Origin: Methanolobus zinderi
GTDB lineage: Archaea; Halobacteriota; Methanosarcinia; Methanosarcinales; Methanosarcinaceae
Length of the DNA stretch: 64,000 nt
Assembly: GCF_013388255.1 (NCBI RefSeq)
Contig: NZ_CP058215.1
Span: 496,001-560,000 of the forward strand
Direction of reading: 5' to 3'
This document shows positions 36,533 to 46,211 of the stretch, piece after piece (positions within the stretch are counted from its first letter, which is position 1; every line of letters starts with the position of its first letter). Both the position numbers and the translations under genes were made by a program. The notes below the pieces were generated by a model that was not told the DNA's origin, ran no database searches, and saw only the letters and a list, made by a program, of their open reading frames with translations.

Positions 36533-38608
36533 ATGTTTATTGCAGCCCGGACCAAAATAAGCTTGTTGTTGGTGGGTATGCACAAATTGTTCTCTTTCTT
36601 ACAAAGACCAGGAAACGGGGATATGGTCTGCAGTAACTATCGGAAAATAATTGTTTGGCTTATATGTATTGCTTTATTTCTGTCTGTCTCAGGATTGGCA
36701 AGTGCCGACTCTGATGATATTTCTAATATTTCTGATGAAGATAACGCTGATTCCTCTGGCGGAAAGGAAAAGGAAAAAAGTGATCCATCCACGGAAGATG
36801 ACTCCGATTCAGGCAGTAGTAGCTCTGATGATGAATCAGAAACAGGTGATTCTTCAAATTCGGAAACAGATGATAAAGACGCTGAAACCGAAACCACGAG
36901 CTCGGATGACAGTGAGGATACCGAAGATAATAACAGCAGGGATGATTCCTCTTCTGATGACTCAGAATCCAATGATACGGAAACTGATGGTTCTAACGAA
37001 AGCGAAGAAGATACTTCTGATGATAGTGAGACATCCGATAATGGTGTAACAAATGACAGTGAAAACGATAGTGAAACCGATGATTCTTCTGCCGATGACA
37101 CGGAATCTGGTGAAGAAAGCGCAGATGATAGTGGGAATGCTAATTCTTCTGATGACCCGGAAGCAGATAATGTAAGTGACAATGATAGTGAAAGTGGAGA
37201 GAGCAGTGAGAGTGCAAGTTTCTCTGAAGATGACAATTCCTCTGACGTGAATACAGAAGATAATAAGGAGGACGACTCCTCTTCAGAAGATGATTCAAAT
37301 GATGACGAATCTGATGATGAAAAAGATAATTCCGGTAAAGACAATTCCAAAAAGGATAAAGTAAAACCTGATAATACAAAGAAAGATAAGTCTTCCAGGG
37401 ATGAGAATGAGTCAGAGAATACAGATAATGATAATTCTTCTGGAGACGATAACGAAGCAGAGGACATAGATAGCGACAGTAGTTCTGAAGAAAACAACGA
37501 ATCAGAGGATAGCGAAGGCGAAAACTCTTCTGAAGAAAGCAGCGGATCAGACAATCCGGAAAATGACAGCAATGATTCCGATTCAGGCACTGACAACTCC
37601 AATGAAACAGATAATGAGGAAGAAGATCAGGCCAGCGACAGTGAATCTTCCGATAATTCCTCTCCAGATGACGATGAACCGAATGAGGGTGATAACCAGT
37701 CAGATTCTGAAACTGAAACCAATGACCTTACAGATGATAGTGTTGAAGAGAGCACTGAAGAATCAGCAGATTCTGCCGAAAATACGAATTCTGAAGACTC
37801 AGGTGATTCCGATGATTCCGAGCCTTCTTCTTCTTCCAGTTCAGGAGCTATGAGGGAAGGTACAAATACCCAGTCACAGGAAGCATACGAAAATATCGAA
37901 TTTACAGATCTTTCCTTTGCATCAATCGTAAGCGGAAAAGAAGTGACCTTTCAGTTCAATAAAGGCAGGACCGGTATCACATCGATCAGTTTCATCCCGC
38001 AATTGAGCGGTGGACAGGTAAAGACCATTGTCGAATCACTAAAGGACACTTCCGGTTTTGCAGCAGGGAATGCCCCCGGTCTGGTCTATGAGAACTCCAA
38101 CGTCTGGATCGGGAGCGGGTAGTATTCCCCTTACAAGCTTACTGAAGGAAAGGTCAATTTCAAAGTTGAAAAACAATGGCTGGAATCCAACGACGTAGAC
38201 CATGATGCGATACTGCTGTACAACTATCACGATAAATGGATTCCCCTGGATACGGAAAAAGTGGATGAGGACGAGGAATTTGTGTATTATACCTCTGAAA
38301 CTCTTGGTTTTTCAATATTTGCCATCTCAAGCATGGATGAGAGTACATCCGTAAGCCTTCCTGCCGCCAGGATAAACAACTCCTCTGAAGGCAATACAAG
38401 TCTTCTGAAAAATGATCCATCAGGTCAGGATGGGGCTGGAACTTTTGGCGACTCCGTAGCATCGTATGCTTTAACGCTGTTGGGCCTTGTTTTATTCTTA
38501 TTGTGGGCCGTTGGTTTTGTGCTTATAAAGCAGAATATAAGTTTTGATGAGATCGGGCCCCAGTTGAGAAGCCAGGGTGGAGAGGTAATCAGGCGTCTTA
38601 GAAGATAA
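36533..38608 (+). CDS. Acidic Ser/Asp-rich PGF-pre-PGF surface protein with in-frame TAG
   Basis: Signal peptide (hydrophobic core IIVWLICIALFLSVSG), then about 370 residues of almost only S, D, E, N, T and some K, then a PGF-pre-PGF domain (QEAYENIEFTDLSF...), a membrane helix and a basic tail (IRRLRR). A TAG at 38120-38122 lies inside the PGF-pre-PGF domain; the frame continues without a gap as YSPYKLTEGKVNFKVEKQW to the TAA at 38606. Gapless alignment to the paralogue at 34686 puts the TAG opposite a Lys (GDGKLIP versus GSG-TAG-YSP). It may be read as pyrrolysine, be truncated, or be a base error. ATG 36578 or 36623 are alternative starts. Confidence 0.8.
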
Positions 38609-38717
38609 TCCCTCCTATACAACAGGATATATTCTTACGTAGGACTTATCACTATCTTTCCCAATATTTTATGTACAATCGCAGCTTAGGTATAGCAAGG
38701 GAAATTCAGGGAAAATC

Positions 38718-40814
38718 ATGCTTGAGAGAATGTTTGATCCGGATGCTGTAGCAGTGATAGGTGCCTCCAGGAAAGAGGGAAAAGTCGGAAGGGCGGTACT
38801 TGAGAACCTGATATCAGGTGGTTTCGAGAATATCGTTCCGATAAACCCGAATGATGGTGAGATACTGGGCTTCCAGGCTTATAAAAGCATTCTTGACGTT
38901 CCGGAAGAGATGAACGTCGACCTTGCAGTAATAGTGATCCCGGCAAAATTCGTACCTGAGGCAATAGACCAGTGCGGACGCGCAGGTATATCGAATATTG
39001 TGGTCATATCCGCAGGTTTCAAGGAAGCTGGTGTGGAAGGTGCACGCCTGGAGCGCGAATGCCTCGAGCTATGTGAAAAATACGATATCAGGATGGTGGG
39101 GCCCAATTGTCTTGGTATTATTGACACAGATTCAGGACTTGATGCCACCTTTGCTGCAAATAAGGCACACAAAGGCAATATCGCAATGATGTCACAATCC
39201 GGTGCGATATGTACCGTGGCCCTTGACTGGGCTGACAGGACAAATGTGGGCTTTTCCAAGTTCGTAAGTCTGGGGAATAAGGCAGACCTGGATGAGAATG
39301 ATTTCCTGGAATTCTTTGAAACCGATGATTCCACTGCTGTAATTTCCGCTTATCTGGAAGGTGTGAAGAGCGGTCCTGATTTTATAGAAATAGCAAGACG
39401 TGTGAGCAGATCAAAGCCTGTGGTGATTGTTAAGTCAGGAAGAACTTCTGTGGGTTCAAGGGCTGTATCTTCACATACAGGAACACTTGCCGGATCTGAT
39501 GCTGCCTATAATGCGGCTTTCCGGCAGAGTGGAGTGATAAGGGCAGACTCCCTGATAGAGATGCTTGATCTTTCAAGGGCTTTCTCGGCATATCCTCTTC
39601 CTGAAGGCAGGAATATCGCAATCGTAACAAATGCCGGAGGTCTTGGGATACTCACAGCGGATGCATGTTCCAGTGCGGGACTGAATATTGCATCTTTCGA
39701 AGAAGATACTATTAATGAATTAAGGGAGACACTTCCCCCGGCTGCTAACATATATGATCCTGTGGATGTGCTCGGTGACGCCAGCGCGGACGTATATGCA
39801 CATGCTCTGGAAACGGTACTTGCTGACGGGAACGTGGACGGTATAATCCTTCTAGTTTCTCCCCAGGCAATGACCGACATTACTGAGATCGCAGAAAAGG
39901 TAGTGGATACCATAAAGGGCTCAGAGAAACCCATTCTGTGCAACCTTGCAGGAGGTACCCGTGTTGCAGAGGGTGAGGTGATACTGCAAAAGAACGGTAT
40001 CCCCAATTATCCTTCCCTTGAGCGGGCTGTTGCCAGTATGGATGCGCTCTGTACATACTATTCGATAAAGAAGAGAAAATACGTATCTCCACCTTCAATT
40101 AATGCGGACGGAGATACTGCCGGTAAGATCATCAGGGATGCAGTCTCAAACAAGAAACGCATTCTTGGTCTCGAATCCATGGACATATTGTCCTCCTACG
40201 GGGTCAATGTTGTTGACTCCAGGATAGTAAAATCACTTCCTGAAGCAGTAGAGGCATCAGAGGAGATCGGCTATCCGGTTGTGATGAAGATAGTCTCTCC
40301 TGACATATCCCATAAGACCGATGTGGGAGGTATACGCCTGAATCTGCAGCATGCGGATGATATCGAACGTGCCTATAATTCAATGATGTCGGACGTTCAC
40401 CGCTATATGCCGGAGGCGAGGATATCCGGTGTACAGCTGCAGAAGATGGTCTCAGGCGGAAAGGAGGTCATCATCGGTATGAACCGTGATCCACAATTTG
40501 GTCCCCTGCTCATGTTCGGACTCGGAGGCACCTATGTGGAATTCCTCAAGGATGTTTCCTTTGCTGTGGCACCCATAAGTAAAGAGGAGGCAAAGCACAT
40601 GGTCTCGTCCATAAAAAGCTATCCTCTGATCGCAGGTGTCAGAGGGGAGGCACCTTCGGATATAAATTCTATCATAGATACGCTTATGAGGATCTCACAA
40701 CTTGTAACAGATTTTCCCGAGATACTGGAATTTGAGATCAATCCTCTCATGGTAATGCAGGACGGGCAGGGTTGTGTCGCAATGGATGTGCGGTTCACCA
40801 TAGACGTAAAATAA
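38718..40814 (+). CDS. acd: ADP-forming acetyl/acyl-CoA synthetase (alpha-beta fusion)
   Basis: 698 residues. The alpha part has a CoA-binding Rossmann domain (AVAVIGASRKEGKVG) and the phospho-histidine site His253 in SSHTGTLAGS; the beta part is an ATP-grasp domain (SPDISHKTDVGGIRLNL). It converts acyl-CoA, ADP and phosphate to acid, CoA and ATP, conserving energy from acetyl-CoA or amino-acid-derived acyl-CoA. The fused form is common in archaea. It is followed on the same strand by a BioD/DRTGG protein, and Acs lies opposite. Confidence 0.93.
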   Translation: MLERMFDPDAVAVIGASRKEGKVGRAVLENLISGGFENIVPINPNDGEILGFQAYKSILDVPEEMNVDLAVIVIPAKFVPEAIDQCGRAGISNIVVISAGFKEAGVEGARLERECLELCEKYDIRMVGPNCLGIIDTDSGLDATFAANKAHKGNIAMMSQSGAICTVALDWADRTNVGFSKFVSLGNKADLDENDFLEFFETDDSTAVISAYLEGVKSGPDFIEIARRVSRSKPVVIVKSGRTSVGSRAVSSHTGTLAGSDAAYNAAFRQSGVIRADSLIEMLDLSRAFSAYPLPEGRNIAIVTNAGGLGILTADACSSAGLNIASFEEDTINELRETLPPAANIYDPVDVLGDASADVYAHALETVLADGNVDGIILLVSPQAMTDITEIAEKVVDTIKGSEKPILCNLAGGTRVAEGEVILQKNGIPNYPSLERAVASMDALCTYYSIKKRKYVSPPSINADGDTAGKIIRDAVSNKKRILGLESMDILSSYGVNVVDSRIVKSLPEAVEASEEIGYPVVMKIVSPDISHKTDVGGIRLNLQHADDIERAYNSMMSDVHRYMPEARISGVQLQKMVSGGKEVIIGMNRDPQFGPLLMFGLGGTYVEFLKDVSFAVAPISKEEAKHMVSSIKSYPLIAGVRGEAPSDINSIIDTLMRISQLVTDFPEILEFEINPLMVMQDGQGCVAMDVRFTIDVK

Positions 40815-40882
40815 GTACCAATTACTATCATAATATAAAGCAGGCTTTAAATAATGAAAATCAGGTTCAAGGGAGCAAGATA

Positions 40883-41956
40883 ATGGCATCGATATTGGTT
40901 AGTTCTTCAGAGAAGTTCTCAGGTAAAAGCTCTATCTGTATGGGGCTGGGCAAGATATTCCGTGACAAAGGTTATGCAGTCGGATACATGAAGCCGGTGG
41001 GAAATCTCCTGATCGACGTCCACGGCTCTCTTACGGATGAGGATGCCGAAGGCATTAAGATGATGCTGGAGCTCGATGACCCGACAAAGATCATCACTCC
41101 GATCCATCTGACCGACAGCCTGATAGACGATGCACTGACCGGCGTCAAAAAGGATCTTGACGACAGACTTATGGAGGCCTATTCTTCAATCTCGGAAGGA
41201 AAGGATGTTGTCATTATCGAAGGTACGGGCGGTATCGGAGGAGGAGCAATGTACAATCTTTCCGACCCTGAGATTGCCTCCAAGCTCGGGACAAAGATGC
41301 TGCTTGTGACGCGCTTTGATTCTATCTATGCGGTTGACCGTATACTTTGTGATCTCCGTATAATACAGGACAGGGATATACTTGCAGGCATAATACTTAA
41401 TGAGGTACCTGAGGATATGATGGAAAGAGTTACCGAACTTGTTGTTCCCTTCCTTGAAAAGAAAGGCATCAAGGTTTTCGGAGTCATACCACAGGATAAG
41501 ACGCTTCGATCCGTCCCGATTTCGGAGATTGTCGAAGGCCTTCGTGCGGAGGTTCTTGTGGGCGCTGACCGCCTTGACGAGTTTGTGGAAAACTACCTTG
41601 TAGGGGCAATGGAAGCAGGTTCTGCCATCAAGTACTTCAGAAGGATTCCCAACAGCGCCGTAATAACCGGTGGTGACAGGGCAGATATACAGATGGCTGC
41701 CATTGAGTCCAGGGTAAAGTGCCTGATACTTACAGGAAACATGCTCCCGAGCGGTGCTGTTCTTGCAAGTGCGGAGGAAGCGGATATTCCGGTAATCCTT
41801 GTGCGTGGTGACACCATGACAACCATTGAGAGGATGGAACAGTTGATCGGTCATGCTCACATAAAACAGCAGGTCAAACTTGACAGGATAGTGGACCTTC
41901 TGGAAAGTAACGTTGACTTGAGTTCGATTGCCGAAGTTATGGATCTGGAACTCTGA
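40883..41956 (+). CDS. BioD-like/DRTGG-domain protein (COG0857, Pta N-terminal type)
   Basis: 357 residues. The N-terminal half is a BioD-like P-loop NTPase (SSSEKFSGKSSICMGLGKIF, P-loop variant FSGKSS; VIIEGTGGIGGG), and the C-terminal half a DRTGG domain (SAVITGGDRADIQMAAIES). The same pair of domains precedes phosphotransacetylase in some bacteria, here without the catalytic Pta domain. Start ATG 40883 has GGGAG 7 nt upstream. Position after acd suggests a regulatory role in acetyl-CoA/acetate metabolism; this is inference. Confidence 0.85.
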   Translation: MASILVSSSEKFSGKSSICMGLGKIFRDKGYAVGYMKPVGNLLIDVHGSLTDEDAEGIKMMLELDDPTKIITPIHLTDSLIDDALTGVKKDLDDRLMEAYSSISEGKDVVIIEGTGGIGGGAMYNLSDPEIASKLGTKMLLVTRFDSIYAVDRILCDLRIIQDRDILAGIILNEVPEDMMERVTELVVPFLEKKGIKVFGVIPQDKTLRSVPISEIVEGLRAEVLVGADRLDEFVENYLVGAMEAGSAIKYFRRIPNSAVITGGDRADIQMAAIESRVKCLILTGNMLPSGAVLASAEEADIPVILVRGDTMTTIERMEQLIGHAHIKQQVKLDRIVDLLESNVDLSSIAEVMDLEL

Positions 41957-42021
41957 GCAAATATCAAAATATCAAAGAATGATGGTCAGGGAGAGATCTG
42001 TTCCTCTACTTCACCATCAAC

Positions 42022-43965
42022 TTAAACTGATTCAGCTTCTTTTGTCCTGTTTTTTAGTACATCGACAACATCAGGGTCCTGCAGTGTTGTCACATCACCT
42101 GTGTCTTTACCGTTGGCTATTGCCTTGAGAACGCGGCGCATGATCTTTCCGCTTCGGGTCTTTGGCAGTTCATCGGCAAAGATCACTCTTCTGGGACGCG
42201 CGAATGGTCCGATGTTTGCATCAACATGACCTGTAAGTTTCTTTTTGAGCTCATCGTTGCCGGATATGCCTGTTTTCAATATCACATAGGCATAGATCAC
42301 TTCACCCTTGATCTCATCCGATCTGCCCACAACGCCGGCTTCAGCAACCGACGGATGTGATACCAGTGTACTTTCGATCTCAGCGGTACCGATACGATGT
42401 CCGGAGACCTGTATGACATCATCGATACGACCACTTATAAGGAAGTAACCATCTTCATCCATTTTTGCTCCGTCTCCGGCAAAATATGTATCTCTGTCCC
42501 ATTTTGACCAGTATGTCTCAATAAACCTTTCTTCATCTCCGTGTATTGTCCTTACCATACTGGGCCAGGGTCTTGTGATTGCCAGCAGTCCGTCCTTTCC
42601 AGGAGGCATTTCCTTTCCTTTCTCATCAAGTACTGCCGCCTTTACCCCTGGAAACGCAAATGTGGCACTTCCCGGTTTGGTGCTTGTGACACCCGGAAGC
42701 GGCGATATCATCACCATTCCCGTCTCTGTCTGCCACCATGTATCCACAATAGGACATCTGCTATTTCCTATCTTCTCATGGTACCATATCCATGCACCCG
42801 GGTTGATGGGCTCTCCCACAGAACCAAGCAGCCTGAGTGTTGAAAGGTCATGTTTCGCGGGCCAATCATCTCCCCATTTCATAAAAGACCTGATCGCGGT
42901 CGGAGCTGTGTACAGTATGGTTGCCTTATGTCTTTCCACAATATCCCAGAACCTGTCCTTTTCAGGATAATCAGGCGCTCCTTCGTACATCAGGACAGTC
43001 GTGCCATTTGAGAGAGGTCCGTAAACGATGTAAGAGTGTCCTGTGATCCATCCACAGTCGGCTGTACACCAGTATATATCATCATCCTTGAGGTCGAATA
43101 TCCACTTAGCGGTTATGTGGGTTCCAACCATGTAGCCACCGGTGGTGTGTACGATACCTTTTGGTTTTCCTGTTGTACCGCTGGTATACATCAGAAACAG
43201 CATATCCTCGGAATCCATAACTTCCGGCTCACACACAGGATCGGTATCCTTTAGGATATCATGCCACCAGATATCTCTTCCTGACTCGATATCAATTTCA
43301 TTTCCAAGATTTTTGACCACGATGACCTTTTTCACAGACTCACATGAACTCAATCCGGTGTCTGCCTTTTTTTTCTGCTCGACTATCTTTCCCCTGCGGT
43401 AGTAACCGTCACAGGTTATAATAAGATCACTTTTTGCATCTTCGATCCGTGTACATAGCGAACCTCCGGAAAAGGCAGCAAACACCACACTGTGCGGAGC
43501 ACCTATTCTGGCACATGCGAGCATGGATATGATAATCTCGGGTATCATTGGCAGATAGATAGTAACAATATCGCCTTTTTTCACACCCTGCTCCTTGAGT
43601 GCATTGGCAAGGCGGGCAGTTTCCTCAAGAAGTTCCCTGTAGGTATATTTCCTGATATCTCCGTTCTCGCCTTCCCAGATGATAGCAAGTTTATCCGGAT
43701 TCTTTTTTACATTTACATCAAGGCAATTGTATGATGCGTTCAGTTTTCCGCCGATGAACCATTTAGAATGTGGTGCGTCCCATTCATGCACACGGTCCCA
43801 TTTTTTGAACCACTCGATCTCTTCTGCCTGTTCTTCCCAGAATCCTTCTGGATCATCATCCGCTTTTCTGTAGATCTCAGGATCATTGATATTTGCGTTC
43901 TTAACAAAATCATCAGGTGGGTCGAACTTGAGATCTTCTGTCTGAAGACTGGTATTTTCTCCCAT
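42022..43965 (-). CDS. acs: AMP-forming acetyl-CoA synthetase
   Basis: 647 residues, the usual length. Motifs: the AMP-binding loop YTSGTTGKPKGIVHT, GWITGHSYIVYGPL, and the C-terminal KTRSGKIMRRVLK with the catalytic lysine that is acetylated in other organisms. It activates acetate with ATP to acetyl-CoA. It converges with acd and the DRTGG gene, placing both directions of acetate/acetyl-CoA conversion together. A perfect 10-bp inverted repeat lies just upstream of its SD (43981-44004). Confidence 0.96.
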   Translation of the reverse strand: MGENTSLQTEDLKFDPPDDFVKNANINDPEIYRKADDDPEGFWEEQAEEIEWFKKWDRVHEWDAPHSKWFIGGKLNASYNCLDVNVKKNPDKLAIIWEGENGDIRKYTYRELLEETARLANALKEQGVKKGDIVTIYLPMIPEIIISMLACARIGAPHSVVFAAFSGGSLCTRIEDAKSDLIITCDGYYRRGKIVEQKKKADTGLSSCESVKKVIVVKNLGNEIDIESGRDIWWHDILKDTDPVCEPEVMDSEDMLFLMYTSGTTGKPKGIVHTTGGYMVGTHITAKWIFDLKDDDIYWCTADCGWITGHSYIVYGPLSNGTTVLMYEGAPDYPEKDRFWDIVERHKATILYTAPTAIRSFMKWGDDWPAKHDLSTLRLLGSVGEPINPGAWIWYHEKIGNSRCPIVDTWWQTETGMVMISPLPGVTSTKPGSATFAFPGVKAAVLDEKGKEMPPGKDGLLAITRPWPSMVRTIHGDEERFIETYWSKWDRDTYFAGDGAKMDEDGYFLISGRIDDVIQVSGHRIGTAEIESTLVSHPSVAEAGVVGRSDEIKGEVIYAYVILKTGISGNDELKKKLTGHVDANIGPFARPRRVIFADELPKTRSGKIMRRVLKAIANGKDTGDVTTLQDPDVVDVLKNRTKEAESV

Positions 43966-43980
43966 AATAACACCGCTTGG

Positions 43981-44004
43981 AATATTGTTCCCCAGAACAA
44001 TATT
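43981..44004 (-). promoter_or_regulatory. Perfect inverted repeat in the acs leader
   Basis: AATATTGTTC (43981-43990) and GAACAATATT (43995-44004) are perfect 10-bp arms around a 4-nt loop, 15 nt upstream of the acs ATG and next to its SD. It may be a repressor operator or an mRNA hairpin that affects translation. Confidence 0.5.
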
Positions 44005-44083
44005 GTATCAATTTGTTTAAATCGTTTGTTATGGGAGATAAAATGAGAACAGGGGATCTGAACCCCTGAAAAAGTATTTATGC

Positions 44084-44644
44084 TTATTTCATCAATTCCA
44101 GAACATCACACATCTTATTGATGGTATCTTCTGCTGTTTTCATACCTTCGTCATCTTCTGCGGCAGGTTTGCGGAGTATTCCTCCGAAGTGTCCTCCGTC
44201 GCCTACAACAACCATGCCATGGATATGCATCCATTCGTGTACTGACTGTATTGTCTTTTCCTGGCCTCCGTTCCTTGATCCGCCGATAGCCATCGCAGCA
44301 CCCACCTTGTTACTCAGTTTGAAACCCTGTCTTCTGAGGAGGACGCTTCTGTCACAAAGTGCTTTGAGCTGTGCGGTCATGGTTCCGAAGTATACCGGGG
44401 ATGAGACCACGATACCGTCTGCATCTAATAGTTTATCATAGACCGGTTGCATATCGTCATCTATCGGACACTTTTCTCCTTTGCCGCAGACTCCACATGC
44501 TGTGCAGGGGGCAATTTCCGAATCCGATATAAGGATATTATCGATTTCAAAACCTCTGTCTTTTGCTATGCCAAGCATCTTCTCTACAAGCTGATCATTG
44601 TTGCCGCCTGGTTTTGGACTTCCTGAAATTCCTATAATCTTCAT
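44084..44644 (-). CDS. Iron-sulfur flavoprotein (Isf type)
   Basis: 186 residues with a flavodoxin-like NADPH-FMN-reductase fold (GISGSPKPGGNN phosphate loop) and the compact cluster motif CTACGVCGKGEKC (Cys47, 50, 53, 59; CX2CX2CX5C), diagnostic of methanogen Isf. Isf accepts electrons from ferredoxin and can reduce O2 and H2O2, so it is linked to oxidative stress. SD GGTGAT stands 4 nt before the ATG. The promoter holds a perfect palindrome at 44671. Confidence 0.93.
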   Translation of the reverse strand: MKIIGISGSPKPGGNNDQLVEKMLGIAKDRGFEIDNILISDSEIAPCTACGVCGKGEKCPIDDDMQPVYDKLLDADGIVVSSPVYFGTMTAQLKALCDRSVLLRRQGFKLSNKVGAAMAIGGSRNGGQEKTIQSVHEWMHIHGMVVVGDGGHFGGILRKPAAEDDEGMKTAEDTINKMCDVLELMK

Positions 44645-44670
44645 ATTATCACCGTTGAAAATTACGGGTC

Positions 44671-44684
44671 AACTAATATTAGTT
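44671..44684. promoter_or_regulatory. Perfect palindrome upstream of the Isf gene
   Basis: AACTAATATTAGTT is a perfect 14-bp palindrome 26 nt before the Isf ATG, the expected place of a transcription start or operator. Three partly repeated TTAGCA/CTAGCATA elements follow at 44717-44758. Confidence 0.4.
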
Positions 44685-44890
44685 TTTGGATTAGGGTTGG
44701 CTTTAGTCTTCACTTAGCACTACAGTTAGCATAGACAATTCGACTAGCATACACAAAAAATATAATTGTGCCGGTCCATTCACATCAAAACTAATGATAA
44801 TTGTCTGTATTTATATCACATAAACATATTATGTATATAGAGTCTATATTGCCAGAGATTACAGGTGACAAATATAACGGTGATGGAACT

Positions 44891-46123
44891 TTGACTTCTA
44901 GAGATTATCTTACTATCGATGATTTTGATGTGGATGGAAAAACTGTCCTTGTGAGAGTGGACCTGAATGTACCGATGGACCCTGAGGAGAATATCCTTGA
45001 TGATATGAGGATAAAAAGCCATATACCCACATTAAAGGACCTTGAAGACGCCAAGGTCGTTTTACTGGCACACCAGAGCCGGGCCGGAAAAAGTGATTTC
45101 ACGACCACGAAGCCACATGCTCGAAGGATGTCGCAGTATCTGGGAAAAGAGGTGGAGTATGTGGATGATATTTTCGGAAGTCATGCCAGGACCAGGATAG
45201 CTTCCATGGAAAAAGGAGATGTCATCCTGCTTGAGAATGTCAGGTTCTATGCCGAGGAAAGCCTGAAACGTCCTGCAAAAGAACATGCTCAGACCCATAT
45301 GGTAAAAAAACTGTCACCTCTTATGGATATATTCCTAAACGATGCTTTTGCCGTATCACACAGGTCCCAGCTATCTATCACCGGCTTTACAGAGGTTCTG
45401 CCAAGCGGAGCCGGACGGGTCATGGAAAAAGAGATAACTTCCCTTGACAGGGGTCTTAAGGGCAGTGAATGTCCCTGTATCTTTGTGCTGGGTGGTGCAA
45501 AGGTGGACGATTCGCTTAAGGTTGCCGAGAACGTACTTACAAACGGAAGCGCTGACCGTGTGCTCCTGACCGGTGTTGTTGCAAACGTCATGCTTGCTGC
45601 CATCGGTGTTGATATAGGTAAGACCAGTATGGATTTCATAGAATCCCAGGGTTACCTTGACCAGATCGAACGTGGAAAGCAGATAATGGACAAGTTTGAC
45701 GGTCAGATCGGCCTTCCCGAAGATGTTGCACTCAACGATGACGGAAAAAGAGTTGAGGTTATGGTTGATGAGCTTCCTGCCGATGGTTTACCTATAAATG
45801 ATATTGGTATCGAGACCATTGTGGCTTATTCAAAGGAGCTCAGGAATGCAAAGACGGTTGTACTCAACGGACCTGCAGGCCTTTCTGAAGTTGAGCCCTT
45901 TGCACTGGGGACTCATGAGGTAATAAAGGCGGCGGTGCACTCGGAATATTCCATAGCAGGTGGAGGTCACATCTCTGCAGAGGTTCGAAATATGGGATAT
46001 GATGACAGATTCTCCCATCTTAGTACCGGCGGTGGTGCATGCATTGATTATCTTGCAGGTATGGTTCTGCCGGGAATCGAGGCTTTTAAAAAGGCTGCCT
46101 CGCGATACAAACATAACTCATGA
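44891..46123 (+). CDS. pgk: Phosphoglycerate kinase
   Basis: 410 residues from TTG 44891, the usual archaeal length. Motifs: GKTVLVRVDLNVP, DDMRIKSHIPT, LLAHQSRAGK, VFVLGGAKVDDS, NGPAGLSE and the terminal STGGGACIDYLAG. It interconverts 1,3-bisphosphoglycerate and 3-phosphoglycerate, here mainly in gluconeogenesis. TTG is preferred because GGTGAT (44879-44884) is 6 nt upstream and the protein then begins MTSRDYLTIDDF as in relatives; upstream in-frame ATGs would add about 20 to 30 unrelated residues. Confidence 0.93.
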   Translation: MTSRDYLTIDDFDVDGKTVLVRVDLNVPMDPEENILDDMRIKSHIPTLKDLEDAKVVLLAHQSRAGKSDFTTTKPHARRMSQYLGKEVEYVDDIFGSHARTRIASMEKGDVILLENVRFYAEESLKRPAKEHAQTHMVKKLSPLMDIFLNDAFAVSHRSQLSITGFTEVLPSGAGRVMEKEITSLDRGLKGSECPCIFVLGGAKVDDSLKVAENVLTNGSADRVLLTGVVANVMLAAIGVDIGKTSMDFIESQGYLDQIERGKQIMDKFDGQIGLPEDVALNDDGKRVEVMVDELPADGLPINDIGIETIVAYSKELRNAKTVVLNGPAGLSEVEPFALGTHEVIKAAVHSEYSIAGGGHISAEVRNMGYDDRFSHLSTGGGACIDYLAGMVLPGIEAFKKAASRYKHNS

Positions 46124-46211
46124 GCTACACATTTTAGATTATAGTCTGTAAAGACCTGCAGCTTGCTAGGTAAACTGAGCCTGCAGTAATCAACTTAATC
46201 GGAGTGTGTGT

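Noticed and set aside
36637-37602. Minus-strand 321-codon frame opposite the acidic surface protein
   Set aside because: It is a Ser/Leu/Glu-rich mirror of the Ser/Asp/Glu codons on the plus strand, with no SD or domain.
41957-42021. GATGGT...ACCATC hairpin between acd-side genes and acs as a two-way terminator
   Set aside because: The stem is short with a long, poorly paired interior and no T-run on either side; cannot be supported.
46140-46200. CTGCAG repeats before the AMMECR1 gene as an operator or terminator
   Set aside because: Only a 6-bp match in a loosely pairing stretch; not above chance.
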